10,224 bases of DNA from positions 1-10,224 of the forward strand of contig JANQUX010000525.1 of NCBI GenBank assembly GCA_030730545.1, given 5' to 3'. A program made the position numbers and the translations under genes. Below are positions 1-7,796 of the stretch, piece by piece (position 1 is the first letter of the stretch; every line of letters begins with the position of its first letter). Source of the stretch: Maribacter sp. GTDB taxonomy: Bacteria > Bacteroidota > Bacteroidia > Flavobacteriales > Flavobacteriaceae. The notes beneath the pieces are model-generated. The model did not search any database and was not told the origin of the DNA. It saw only the letters and a program-made list of their open reading frames with translations.

Positions 1-575
1 TTACACCAACTAGAGCAGAAGTAAATGATGTAGCAAACTCTGTTATGGATGGTGCTGATGCCGTAATGTTATCTGGTGAAACTTCTGTTGGTAATTACCC
101 AGTACAGGTTATTGAAAAAATGACGAGTATTTTACAAAGTGTAGAAGGTTCGGATCTAATACAAGTACCACATGATCCACCACATATTCGTACCAAGAGA
201 TTTATTACAAAATCTATCTGTTACCATGCCGCTACAATGGCGACCGATATTAAGGCGAAAGCAATTTCTACGTTAACGAATAGTGGATATACTGCATTTC
301 AAATCTCTGCATGGAGACCAAGTGCGCATATTCTTGTGTTTACATCGAACAAAAGAATACTTACGCAATTGAATTTACTTTGGGGCGTAAAAGCTTTTTA
401 CTATGATAAGTTTGTTTCTACCGATGATACTGTAGATGATGTAAACCGTATCGCTTTCAATAAAGGATATTTACAAGTTGGTGATATGATCATCAGTCTT
501 GCAGCTATGCCTATTAATGATAAGGGAATGGTAAATACATTAAGAGTTAGTGAAATAGAGTCTGGCGATATTTAG
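1..575 (+). CDS. pyk: Pyruvate kinase, C-terminal part (5' end outside window)
   Basis: Pyruvate kinase converts phosphoenolpyruvate and ADP to pyruvate and ATP, the last step of glycolysis, in the cytosol. The reading frame is open from the window edge (first full codon at position 3). It begins with TPTRAEV and then [16 protein letters not shown], the family signature at the end of the TIM-barrel catalytic domain, where the Thr/Arg and Ser-Gly-Glu-Thr residues line the active site. The rest is the C-terminal alpha/beta domain, with the usual segments around AISTLTNSG and WGVKAFYYD, ending in [14 protein letters not shown] and a TAG stop. An internal ATG at 45 lies inside the signature and is not the start. 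The gene is intact to its stop and is followed by a terminator about 20 bases on. The N-terminal barrel and the promoter lie to the left of the window. Confidence 0.97.
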   Translation, partial: TPTRAEVNDVANSVMDGADAVMLSGETSVGNYPVQVIEKMTSILQSVEGSDLIQVPHDPPHIRTKRFITKSICYHAATMATDIKAKAISTLTNSGYTAFQISAWRPSAHILVFTSNKRILTQLNLLWGVKAFYYDKFVSTDDTVDDVNRIAFNKGYLQVGDMIISLAAMPINDKGMVNTLRVSEIESGDI

Positions 576-595
576 GCAGACTATCTACTATAAAT

Positions 596-626
596 AAAAA
601 GGGTCGCTATTTAGCGACCCTTTTTT
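596..626. terminator. Bidirectional rho-independent terminator between pyk and the PAS gene
   Basis: An 8-bp G+C-rich stem (gggtcgct 601-608 with agcgaccc 613-620, loop 609-612) is flanked by five A (596-600) on the left and six T (621-626) on the right. Read on the plus strand it ends pyk (stop at 575). Read on the minus strand it has the same hairpin plus T-run shape and ends the convergent PAS gene (stop at 646). The symmetry is plain in the sequence. Confidence 0.9.
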
Positions 627-645
627 ATGCCTTAAAATGAAATAC

Positions 646-1170
646 TTAAGCGACTTCTTTTTCAAATGCGATAAAGTTAACAAAAGTTCCATCTTTATCG
701 AAAATAGGGACACCTTGAATCCAACAATTATAAGTTGAGCCATCTTTTCTATAGTTAACTACGGTAACCTCAAAAGGTTTTTTCTGATTAACCGCATCGG
801 AGACTATTTTTAAAGTCGATTTGGATGTTAAATTTCCCTGAAACATTTTCGGACTTTTTCCTATTACTTCTTCAGGATGGTACTGACTCATATTCCACAT
901 GTTCTTAGTTGCAAAAACAATGTTTAATTTTGCGTCAGTTACCACAACAACATTCTTGTTAGCCTTTAATTTTTCATCTAGAATATTGGTATCAATATTC
1001 CATGAATTTGTAGAAACTAAGTTTAATAGTAGAGCCGCATCTTCTTCTGTACGTTTTATGTCTTCATAATTAGAAGCGTAAAAGTCCCAAGAAAGAACAG
1101 GCAACATAGTAAAGTTTAAGCTTTTTCTAAACTTAATTACGGCATTATCGTAATTTTTTAAATCTATCAT
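646..1170 (-). CDS. PAS-domain protein, stand-alone sensor-like
   Basis: This is a 174-residue soluble protein. Residues 1-70 form a helical head (YDNAVIKFRKSLNF, LPVLSWDFY). Residues 72-172 form one PAS domain: VVVVTDAKLNIVFAT, then PEEVIGKSPKMFQG (101-112), NYRKDGSTYNCW (139-150) and a terminal strand NFIAFEKE. The order and spacing resemble the LOV/PAS-9 subgroup, but the LOV cysteine motif (GxNCRFLQG) reads GKSPKMFQG, so flavin-cysteine photochemistry is not expected. No kinase, GGDEF or DNA-binding domain is attached, so it presumably signals through a partner; the ligand is unknown. I chose the ATG at 1170. The frame stays open upstream to an ATG at 1296 and a GTG at 1329 (227 residues), but that stretch is rich in I/L/F/K/N/S like translated A/T-rich noncoding DNA, while the SWDFY head is a natural start for flavobacterial relatives as I remember them. 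The gene is convergent with pyk. Confidence 0.85.
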   Translation of the reverse strand: MIDLKNYDNAVIKFRKSLNFTMLPVLSWDFYASNYEDIKRTEEDAALLLNLVSTNSWNIDTNILDEKLKANKNVVVVTDAKLNIVFATKNMWNMSQYHPEEVIGKSPKMFQGNLTSKSTLKIVSDAVNQKKPFEVTVVNYRKDGSTYNCWIQGVPIFDKDGTFVNFIAFEKEVA

Positions 1171-1370
1171 TCTGTGTAGTTTAGAGATAATTAAAATTTC
1201 TTTTTCATAGCAATTTGCTATAAAACTATAAAAATTACCAATGACACTTATAATTTTAAGAGATAATTCATATAAATGTTTAAGTCTTCTTTCCATAAAC
1301 TTTAAAAAAGTCAGTGAAAAGTTGAACACAAATAATGATAATTCTCCCGTAAATACCTGAACATAAAGAA
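1171..1370. other. Region upstream of the PAS gene, no clear gene
   Basis: This stretch lies between the preferred PAS start and the efflux-operon terminator. On the minus strand, 1171-1329 is open in the PAS frame and could be an N-terminal extension from GTG 1329 or ATG 1296; I read it as leader and promoter DNA. No good TTG-N19/20-TAnnTTTG promoter was found by eye. A purine run GGGAG lies about 14 bases before the GTG, too far to be a convincing ribosome site. Confidence 0.4.
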
Positions 1371-1403
1371 AAACCCTAATAGAAATTACTTCTATTAGGG
1401 TTT
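1371..1403 (-). terminator. Strong terminator of the efflux operon
   Basis: A perfect 14-bp inverted repeat (aaaccctaatagaa 1371-1384 and ttctattagggttt 1390-1403) has a 5-base loop (attac). It lies 27 bases after the stop of the outer-membrane channel gene. On the minus strand the stem runs into a T-rich tract (gggtttttcttt). On the plus strand the T-run is short (ttt, then aaatt), so it mainly serves the minus-strand operon. Confidence 0.9.
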
Positions 1404-1429
1404 AAATTAAGTGTATTATGTGTTAAAAA

Positions 1430-2878
1430 TTAATTCCAACCGCCACCTAAAGCTTGGTAAACATTTACCCTTGCCATTAGTTGATCTTTCTTGGTTTCGA
1501 CCAATTCCATTTTAGATTCTAAAGCTTCACGTTGTGTAAGTAATACTTCAATATATTCTATTCTTGCAGATTGAAATAATCGTGTAGACAGATCAATAGA
1601 TTCGGTCAATGCCTTTACTTGGTTTTCCTTAAGGGCATAACTTTGCTTTAGGTTTTCCATTTTAGACAGTTGATTAACCACCTCTATATAGCCGCTCAAA
1701 AGCGCTTTTTCGTATTCGTATACGGCTTGTATCTGTTTAGAATTTGCGGTGTTGTAATCTGCTTTAATCGCATTTCTATTGATAAGAGGACCCACGATAT
1801 CGCCAACCGCACTATATATTAAAGATGCCGGAGTCTCGGTTAAGTATTTAGGTTTGAAAGCCTGAAGACCTAATCCTGCCTTTAATCCAATAGATGGGTA
1901 AAAGTTTGCTCTTGCTACTTTAATATTAAGTTTCGCAGCTTCTAATTCATATTCAGCTTGTTTAATATCGGGTCTATTAAGAAGAAGTTGAGAAGGCAAA
2001 CCTGCATAAATTGTATCCATCTCGGTTTCAATAAACCCTTCAGAATTACGGGCAATTGGTTGAGGTTGGCGACCGATCAAGAAATTTAATTTGTTTTCCA
2101 TTTCAACAATTTCTTGCTGTACTTCATACTTGTAGCTTTGATTCTTTAGCACTTCTGCCTCAAATCTTTTTACGGCAAGTTCTGTTGCTCTTGCAGCCTC
2201 TTTTTGTAAGCGTACCATTTTCAGCGCATTGCCTTGTAGTTCAAGATTTTGCTCTATAAATGCCAATTGATTGTCTAATGCAATAAGCTCATAATACGAA
2301 TCTGCAATTTCAGCAATTAATCTAGTCACCATAAAGTTTTTACCTTCAATGGTCGATAGATATTCTAGAGCAGCTGCTTTTTTAGAGTTGCGAAGTTTTT
2401 TCCAAACATCTAACTCCCAAGTAGCAAAAAGTCCCGCAGAGTAATCGGTTAAAGGCTCAGGAAACTCTTCACCATCTTTTATATCCAAATTCTTTTCTAC
2501 AGCGCCGTTACGGGTAAATTCACCCACTTTCTCGACTTCAGCACCAACACCATAAGATATAAAAGGCAGGTATTCTCCCTTTCTAGCTTTAACCTCGTTT
2601 TGTGCAACATCGATCTGCTGCATCATAATACGTAGTTCTTGGTTATTATTTAGTGCGGTGTCAATCAATTTTGTCAGGTTTTCATCTTTAAAGAAATCCT
2701 TCCATTTTAATTGGGCGCTGTTTGTTGAATCTGTAGCTTGATCGACATACTTTGATGGCATAGTCGTATTCGCTACTTTCAAATCTTTAGTAGGTACGCA
2801 TGAATAGAATAAACCTACATTAATAAGAACCACCAAAAGTAGTTTTCCATGCTTCATGGTTTTTTTAATTTTGATCAT
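1430..2878 (-). CDS. RND efflux outer-membrane channel, NodT/TolC family lipoprotein
   Basis: The protein forms the trimeric outer-membrane exit duct of the tripartite pump encoded upstream. It has 482 residues, a usual length for NodT-type channels. A lipoprotein signal peptide spans residues 1-26 (hydrophobic LLLVVLINVGLFYS), with the lipidated cysteine at C27. Two outer-membrane-efflux (OEP) repeats follow, at about 63-260 and 300-478. Family hallmarks are WELDVW (154-159), GLPSQLL followed by NRPDIKQAE (293-309), ARANFYPSIG (322-331) and the terminal ALGGGWN. The long helical stretches at 160-265 and 380-475 fit the periplasmic barrel. The ATG at 2878 overlaps the 3' end of the pump gene by 14 bases, suggesting translational coupling. 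An ATG at 2857 (7 codons later, starting MKHGKLLL) would give an equally good signal peptide without overlap, and I cannot decide between them. It is the last gene of the operon and is followed by a terminator. Confidence 0.95.
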   Translation of the reverse strand: MIKIKKTMKHGKLLLVVLINVGLFYSCVPTKDLKVANTTMPSKYVDQATDSTNSAQLKWKDFFKDENLTKLIDTALNNNQELRIMMQQIDVAQNEVKARKGEYLPFISYGVGAEVEKVGEFTRNGAVEKNLDIKDGEEFPEPLTDYSAGLFATWELDVWKKLRNSKKAAALEYLSTIEGKNFMVTRLIAEIADSYYELIALDNQLAFIEQNLELQGNALKMVRLQKEAARATELAVKRFEAEVLKNQSYKYEVQQEIVEMENKLNFLIGRQPQPIARNSEGFIETEMDTIYAGLPSQLLLNRPDIKQAEYELEAAKLNIKVARANFYPSIGLKAGLGLQAFKPKYLTETPASLIYSAVGDIVGPLINRNAIKADYNTANSKQIQAVYEYEKALLSGYIEVVNQLSKMENLKQSYALKENQVKALTESIDLSTRLFQSARIEYIEVLLTQREALESKMELVETKKDQLMARVNVYQALGGGWN

Positions 2879-5800
2879 CTTCTTGTTTTTTGGTTAGTTT
2901 TTTAATCATTTGTTTAAGCTCGCGAAGTTTTTGACGTGTTTTACTTTCACCCTCACTTATTCGTACAAATTCTTCTGAAATAGTTTCGGAAGATTCCCCT
3001 TTTATTAGGCCACGACCGTCTGCCATTGTTGCAAAAATGTAATATAGACCTGGTATAATAAGTACTCCGATTAAAGTACCCATAAGCATACCGCCCATAG
3101 CAGAACCACCAATAGTTTTATTAGCAATCGCCCCGGCACCATGTGCTACTACCAAAGGGATAAGTCCTGCGATAAATGCAAATGAAGTCATTAGAATAGG
3201 TCTAAATCTCACTTTTGCACCTTCAATGGCAGACTCTAGAATAGTGCTGCCTTGTCTTCGTTTTTGAACAGCGAATTCTACAATAAGAACCCCGTTTTTA
3301 CCTAGAAGTCCGACCAGCATGATGAGTCCGATTTGAGCATATACATCATTGGCTAATCCCATTGTTTTCAGCATAACGAATGATCCAAGAATACCAATAG
3401 GTAAGGATAGAAGTATAGCAAATGGTAGTAAAAAGCTTTCATATTGCGCAGCAAGTACGAAATACACAAAGATTAATACGACTAGAAATATGTAAATAGA
3501 TTCATTACCTCTTTGAGCTTCGTCATATGATAAACCTTCCCAAGCGACATCGAAACCTCTAGGTAGTGTTTGCTCGGCAACTTCATTGATTGCGTCAATG
3601 GCATCACCACTGGTAAAACCTTCTGCAGGCAAACCTCTAATAGAAGCAGAATTGTAAAGGTTGTACCTTGTAATTTCATTAGGTCCTAATTTCTTCTCCA
3701 TAGACATAAATGCTGAATAAGGTACCATTTCGCCCTCTTCGTTTTTTACAAATAGTTTTTCTAGATCTGAAGGCAAGGCTCTATATTCTGGAGCTGCTTG
3801 CGTATACACTTTAAAGAACCTACCAAAACGAATGAATCCTTGTTCATAAGTGCTACCAATTAAAATGTTTAGATTCTCCATAGCTTTACCAATGGAAACA
3901 CCTTTTTGCATGGCAATTTTATTATTAATTTTCAATTCGTATTGCGGGTAGTTGGCAGAGTAGAATGTAAATAAACCAGTAAGTTCATCGCGTTTAGATA
4001 GCGCCTCCATGAAATCATTGTTGATTTTTTCAAATTCATGATAATCGGTACCATCGGTCTTATCTAAAAGTCGCATTGAGAATCCGCCCGAAGAACCAAA
4101 ACCAGGTACTGCTGGCGGTTCAAAATATTCAATAACCGCACCGAGTTCTTTTGTTTCTTCCTCCAGCTCTTCCATAATCTCATGAACCGAGTGATGACGC
4201 TCTCCCCAAGATTTAAGGTTGATCAAAACCGTACCTGCGTTAGAACCACGACCCTCTGTCATAATCTCATAACCTGCTAAAGAAGAAACAGATTCAACAC
4301 CTTCGGTCTCTTCACAAATTTTCTGTAGTTTTCTAGCGACGTCATTTGTGCGCTCTAAAGTTGATCCTGGCGGTGTCTGTATAATGGCATAGATCATACC
4401 TTGATCTTCATTAGGTATAAAGCCGGCAGGTAATGTTTGGTTCGTGAAAAAAATACCAACGCAGAAAGCACCTAATATTCCAAAAGTCACTAGCCTTCTA
4501 GCAACAATTTTGTTCAGAATCTTGACGTATCTACCGGTTAATTTTTCAAAACCTCTGTTGAACCAATCTATAAATTTATCTATAGGAGATTTTTTACGCG
4601 GTTTACCGTGATTATTTTTAAGTATCATGGCGCATAAAACCGGAGTTAATGTAAGTGCGACAATTGCAGATAAAACGATTGACCCAGCCATAGTAATTGA
4701 AAATTGGCGATAGAATACACCAACAGGTCCTGACATGAAGGCAATTGGTATAAATACCGAAACCATTACAAGAGTAATTGCGATAATAGCACCACCGATT
4801 TCGTTGACTACAAGTTTTACAGCCTCATAAGGGCCTAAATGTGTTTCTTCCATTTTTGCATGTACGGCTTCAACCACCACAATGGCATCATCGACCACAA
4901 TACCAATGGCGAGCACTAGAGCGAACAATGTAATTAGGTTGATTGATAGCCCGAATAATTGCATAATAAAAAATGCACCGATTAATGATACGGGCACTGC
5001 AATAATTGGAATAAGGGTAGAACGCCAATCACCCAGAAAGAGAAATACAACAATAGCAACTAATATAAAGGCATCTCTTAAAGTATGTATAACCTGTTCT
5101 ATCGATGCGTTCAAGAAGTTAGAAACATCATAGCTTATTTTATAATCAAGACCAGTAGGCAATTCTTTTTTAAGCTCGGCTAACTTGGTTTTTACCTCTT
5201 CGATCACATCACTGGCATTACTGCCAAAAGTTTGTTTCAATACGATAGAGGCAGATGGTTTACCGTCTAAGTTAGAATAGATATCAAAAAATTCACTACC
5301 TAATTCTACATCTGCTACATCACCTAATTTTAAAATTTCACCTTCTGCAGTTGCTTTAAGAATAATGTCTTTATACTGTTGTGGCTCATCGAACCTATCT
5401 TGATACATGAGCACGTATTCTAAAGATTGCGATGTTTTACCAGAACTTTGACCTATTCTACCAGGGCGCGCTAAAATACTTTGCTCTTCCATAGCTTCAA
5501 GAATTTCTTCTGCAGAAACATTGTAGGCACGCATACGGTCTGGTTTTAACCAAACACGCATGGCATATTTACGACTACCTAAAATTTGAGCACTTGCAAT
5601 ACCATCTATTCGTTGAATTTCTGGAATCATTTTGGTGTATGCATAATTGTATAAAAACAACTCATGATCATCAGAATTGTCGCTGTATAGGTTTACATAC
5701 ATTAACATACTTGGTTGAACAGGAGTGATAATTACACCTTCGCGCTGTACCAATTCAGGTAACAAAGGCATTACTTGATCCACTCTAGTTTTTACCCTTA

Positions 5801-6113
5801 CCACAGCCTGATCTGGATCTGTGCCAGGTTCAAAAATAATACGAATGGTACCTTCACCTGCACTAGTGGCGTCAGATGCGATGTATCGCATATCTTGAAC
5901 ACCGTTAATGGCTGTTTCTAGAGGAATTAAGGTAGATTTCACCAAAACGTCTGCACTAGAACCAGGGTAGGCTATAAAGATATTCACCGTAGTAGGCGAA
6001 ATATCTGGGAACTGTGAAATGGGCAATTGCTTTATAGAAAGCAATCCCACAAAAACTATTATTACCGATATGACAATAGCCAATACCGGTCTTTTTATAA
6101 ACTTACTGAACAT
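2865..6113 (-). CDS. RND multidrug-type efflux pump, HAE1 family (AcrB-like inner-membrane transporter)
   Basis: This is the proton-driven pump of the tripartite complex. It sits in the inner membrane and takes substrates from the periplasm or outer leaflet. At 1082 residues it is slightly longer than AcrB (1049). Expected layout: TM1 at 10-29, first periplasmic porter/docking region 30-335, TM2-TM6 at about 340-495, TM7 at 540-558, second periplasmic region 560-870, TM8-TM12 at 872-1028. The proton relay is intact: D408 and D409 in GIVVDDAIVVVE, K939 in GLLGKNGVLIVEFA, and R971 in RFRPILMTS. The FSIT/LTLTPVLCAMIL segment before the central loop is also typical. Compared by eye with AcrB, the phenylalanines of the distal drug pocket are replaced (see findings). 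A charged cytosolic tail (about 1035-1082) exceeds AcrB's. The gene starts 20 bases after the adaptor stop and overlaps the channel gene. Family is certain; substrate is unknown. Confidence 0.97.
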   Translation of the reverse strand: MFSKFIKRPVLAIVISVIIVFVGLLSIKQLPISQFPDISPTTVNIFIAYPGSSADVLVKSTLIPLETAINGVQDMRYIASDATSAGEGTIRIIFEPGTDPDQAVVRVKTRVDQVMPLLPELVQREGVIITPVQPSMLMYVNLYSDNSDDHELFLYNYAYTKMIPEIQRIDGIASAQILGSRKYAMRVWLKPDRMRAYNVSAEEILEAMEEQSILARPGRIGQSSGKTSQSLEYVLMYQDRFDEPQQYKDIILKATAEGEILKLGDVADVELGSEFFDIYSNLDGKPSASIVLKQTFGSNASDVIEEVKTKLAELKKELPTGLDYKISYDVSNFLNASIEQVIHTLRDAFILVAIVVFLFLGDWRSTLIPIIAVPVSLIGAFFIMQLFGLSINLITLFALVLAIGIVVDDAIVVVEAVHAKMEETHLGPYEAVKLVVNEIGGAIIAITLVMVSVFIPIAFMSGPVGVFYRQFSITMAGSIVLSAIVALTLTPVLCAMILKNNHGKPRKKSPIDKFIDWFNRGFEKLTGRYVKILNKIVARRLVTFGILGAFCVGIFFTNQTLPAGFIPNEDQGMIYAIIQTPPGSTLERTNDVARKLQKICEETEGVESVSSLAGYEIMTEGRGSNAGTVLINLKSWGERHHSVHEIMEELEEETKELGAVIEYFEPPAVPGFGSSGGFSMRLLDKTDGTDYHEFEKINNDFMEALSKRDELTGLFTFYSANYPQYELKINNKIAMQKGVSIGKAMENLNILIGSTYEQGFIRFGRFFKVYTQAAPEYRALPSDLEKLFVKNEEGEMVPYSAFMSMEKKLGPNEITRYNLYNSASIRGLPAEGFTSGDAIDAINEVAEQTLPRGFDVAWEGLSYDEAQRGNESIYIFLVVLIFVYFVLAAQYESFLLPFAILLSLPIGILGSFVMLKTMGLANDVYAQIGLIMLVGLLGKNGVLIVEFAVQKRRQGSTILESAIEGAKVRFRPILMTSFAFIAGLIPLVVAHGAGAIANKTIGGSAMGGMLMGTLIGVLIIPGLYYIFATMADGRGLIKGESSETISEEFVRISEGESKTRQKLRELKQMIKKLTKKQEDDQN

Positions 6114-6133
6114 GTCTTTTGTATTTTTTTTGA

Positions 6134-7219
6134 TTATTCCGCGTACACGGCTAATTTTGAAATCACTTCATTTGGTTCAGCAAATTCAATTTCAATCTTT
6201 TCGTTGTTTTTTACCATGCGTATACCGTCAACTAGTATTTTGTCGCTTAGCTTTAAACCTTTGCCAATTACAAAAAGGTGAGGAAGTTCTGCAGCAACAG
6301 TAATTTCTGTTTGGTGAACTACATTATCTTGATCAACAACAAAGACAAATTTTTTATCTAAAATTTCGAATGTTGCTTTTTGAGGAATAATTAATGCATC
6401 TTTAAAAGGTATAGTCATTAGAACACTACCAGTTTCACCATGTCTAAGAATTTGATCAGGATTTTGAAATGTTGCTCTAAAAGCAATGTTACCTGTTTCA
6501 TTATTAAATTCACCCTCAATAGTTTCAACGATTCCTTTTTGGTTGAATTTTTTATTGTTGGCCATTAATAGTTGCACTTCTTTTTTGGTTTCTTTATCGG
6601 TGCTAATGATATAATCTAAATATTCGGCTTCTGGAACATTAAAATACACCCACATTTTTGAATTGTCTGATAAAGTGGTCAGCAATTCACCTTCATCTAA
6701 AAGACTTCCTTCTCTTGCATGAAGGTGATCCATAATTCCATCGAAAGGAGCTCTAATGTTGGTAAATCCTAAATGGGTCTGCGCTAAAGAAACTTCGGCA
6801 TTTGCTTTGTCGAAATTTGCTTTTGCCATGGCAAGTTCATTTTTAGAAACGACATTTCCATCGGTTAAAAGTTGGGTGTTTTGCAGTTCTATTTCAGCAA
6901 CTTTTGCTTCTGCTTTTGCTTTTTGCAAATCTGCTTCATAGATGTTGGGCATTATATTGAACATTTTTTGCCCTTTTTTGACTAGTTGCCCTTCATCTAC
7001 GTGAATTTCCTTCAAATACCCTTTTTCTAGGGCTCTAAGTTCAATATGTTTAAATGAATTAATATTACATACATAATCTTTGGTAATCGATGTATCTTTT
7101 TTAATGGGACTGGTAATAAGAAATTTAACGTGCTCTTCTTTTTTTTCTTTTTTTGAATTGCAACTTGCCGCAATAAATAAAGTGCATGCGGTAGCGATCA
7201 GGAGTACTCTCTTGGTCAT
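6134..7219 (-). CDS. RND efflux periplasmic adaptor (membrane fusion protein), lipoprotein
   Basis: The adaptor bridges the inner-membrane pump and the outer-membrane channel in the periplasm. It has 361 residues, usual for the AcrA/MexA-like HlyD family. The signal peptide runs to residue 19, with lipobox AASC and lipidated C20, followed by a Lys/Glu-rich linker. First half of the lipoyl domain: GYLKEIHVDEGQLVKKGQ (67-84). Short alpha-hairpin coiled coil: about 95-150. Second lipoyl half: LGFTNIRAPFDGIMDH (150-165), with the family's I-R-A-P-F-D-G motif. Beta-barrel: 190-275. Membrane-proximal domain: 276-345 (LIIPQKATFEI). The start at ATG 7219 gives a standard signal peptide. It is the first gene of the adaptor-pump-channel operon and its stop lies 20 bases before the pump start. 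No regulator gene adjoins it, so control is not evident. Confidence 0.96.
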   Translation of the reverse strand: MTKRVLLIATACTLFIAASCNSKKEKKEEHVKFLITSPIKKDTSITKDYVCNINSFKHIELRALEKGYLKEIHVDEGQLVKKGQKMFNIMPNIYEADLQKAKAEAKVAEIELQNTQLLTDGNVVSKNELAMAKANFDKANAEVSLAQTHLGFTNIRAPFDGIMDHLHAREGSLLDEGELLTTLSDNSKMWVYFNVPEAEYLDYIISTDKETKKEVQLLMANNKKFNQKGIVETIEGEFNNETGNIAFRATFQNPDQILRHGETGSVLMTIPFKDALIIPQKATFEILDKKFVFVVDQDNVVHQTEITVAAELPHLFVIGKGLKLSDKILVDGIRMVKNNEKIEIEFAEPNEVISKLAVYAE

Positions 7220-7249
7220 AAAAATGGATATTTAATTGATTGGAAAAAT

Positions 7250-7276
7250 GAAATTTAAAAATGCGGAGACACTCAA
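7250..7276 (-). promoter_or_regulatory. Possible promoter of the efflux operon
   Basis: On the minus strand, TTG (7276-7274) is followed after 16 bases by TAAATTTC (7257-7250), one mismatch from the Bacteroidota -7 element TAnnTTTG. It would start transcription about 30 bases before the adaptor ATG. Spacing is shorter than the usual 19-20, so this is only a candidate; the operon may instead be read from the promoter at 7797-7827. Confidence 0.3.
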
Positions 7277-7334
7277 TTTTTAAGGCAGGTTGATTTATGA
7301 ATCTAAACTGGCTGTAGCCTTAAAAATGATGTCA

Positions 7335-7354
7335 GGTCAGATATAATCTTGACC
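7335..7354. repeat. Imperfect inverted repeat between the 140-residue gene and the efflux operon
   Basis: The arms ggtcagat (7335-7342) and atcttgacc (7346-7354) pair over 8 bp with one bulged base and a 3-base loop. It lies 10 bases after the stop of the upstream gene. There is no T-run directly behind it (the nearest on the minus strand is 8 bases on), so it would be a poor terminator. It could be an operator, a processing hairpin or chance. Confidence 0.35.
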
Positions 7355-7364
7355 AAAAGAAATC

Positions 7365-7787
7365 TTATATACGGAAAACTTGGTATAGGACAAAGCGCCT
7401 ATCTGCTGTAGGTAGAAAAGCAAATAGCTTTTGTAGTGAATTGCTATTTGTAAAATAACTGAATAAAAATAGTACTGATAAAAGGTAATAGGAAATTGTA
7501 ACTTGGTGCTGTTCCACGCCTTTTTTATAGAAAGTATGTTCACTCTCTTCTTCACCAATTTCTACAGCTTCAATTTCAAGCGCCTTCTCAGAATTATCTA
7601 AAGTGCCTTTTAAAACTGCATCATTATCAACTACAACAGTTTCTACATTGTTGTCTATTGAATTTGTGAATTGTTGAATGGATTGAAAAGAGGTAGCCCC
7701 TATATTGTAGTTAGCCAATAGAGGACTGTATATACCAGAAAGTAATATACAGGTAGAAATAAGAAATTTTAAAAAACTCTTTTTCAT
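7365..7787 (-). CDS. Small secreted or membrane protein of unknown function
   Basis: I do not recognise this 140-residue protein. Residues 1-26 make a clear signal peptide (MKKSFLKFLISTCILL, likely cleaved after LLA). Residues 27-95 are polar and acidic (EIEAVEIGEEESEH at 70-83). About 97-113 is a hydrophobic stretch that could span the membrane (TISYYLLSVLFLFSYF). The short C-terminal tail is basic and aromatic, LPTADRRFVLYQVFRI (125-140). With the signal cleaved, the acidic part would face the periplasm and the tail the cytosol, if the stretch is a true membrane segment. The signal peptide, the promoter directly upstream and the gene-sized length support a real gene. It lies 145 bases upstream of the efflux adaptor on the same strand, so it could be co-transcribed and act with the pump, but that is inference from position only. 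Confidence 0.75.
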   Translation of the reverse strand: MKKSFLKFLISTCILLSGIYSPLLANYNIGATSFQSIQQFTNSIDNNVETVVVDNDAVLKGTLDNSEKALEIEAVEIGEEESEHTFYKKGVEQHQVTISYYLLSVLFLFSYFTNSNSLQKLFAFLPTADRRFVLYQVFRI

Positions 7788-7796
7788 TTAAGGGGT

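Noticed and set aside
4882..5133. Plus-strand open frame of 83 codons inside the pump gene
   Set aside because: It lies wholly antisense to a conserved membrane region of the RND pump and shows no family motif; it is a shadow of the coding bias.
6019..6303. Two overlapping plus-strand open frames across the adaptor-pump junction
   Set aside because: Both are antisense to the two well-supported genes, lack recognisable domains, and overlap each other in different frames.
7337..7558. Minus-strand 73-codon frame overlapping the 140-residue gene
   Set aside because: It is in another frame of the same strand; the 140-residue frame has a signal peptide and a promoter, while this one has neither.
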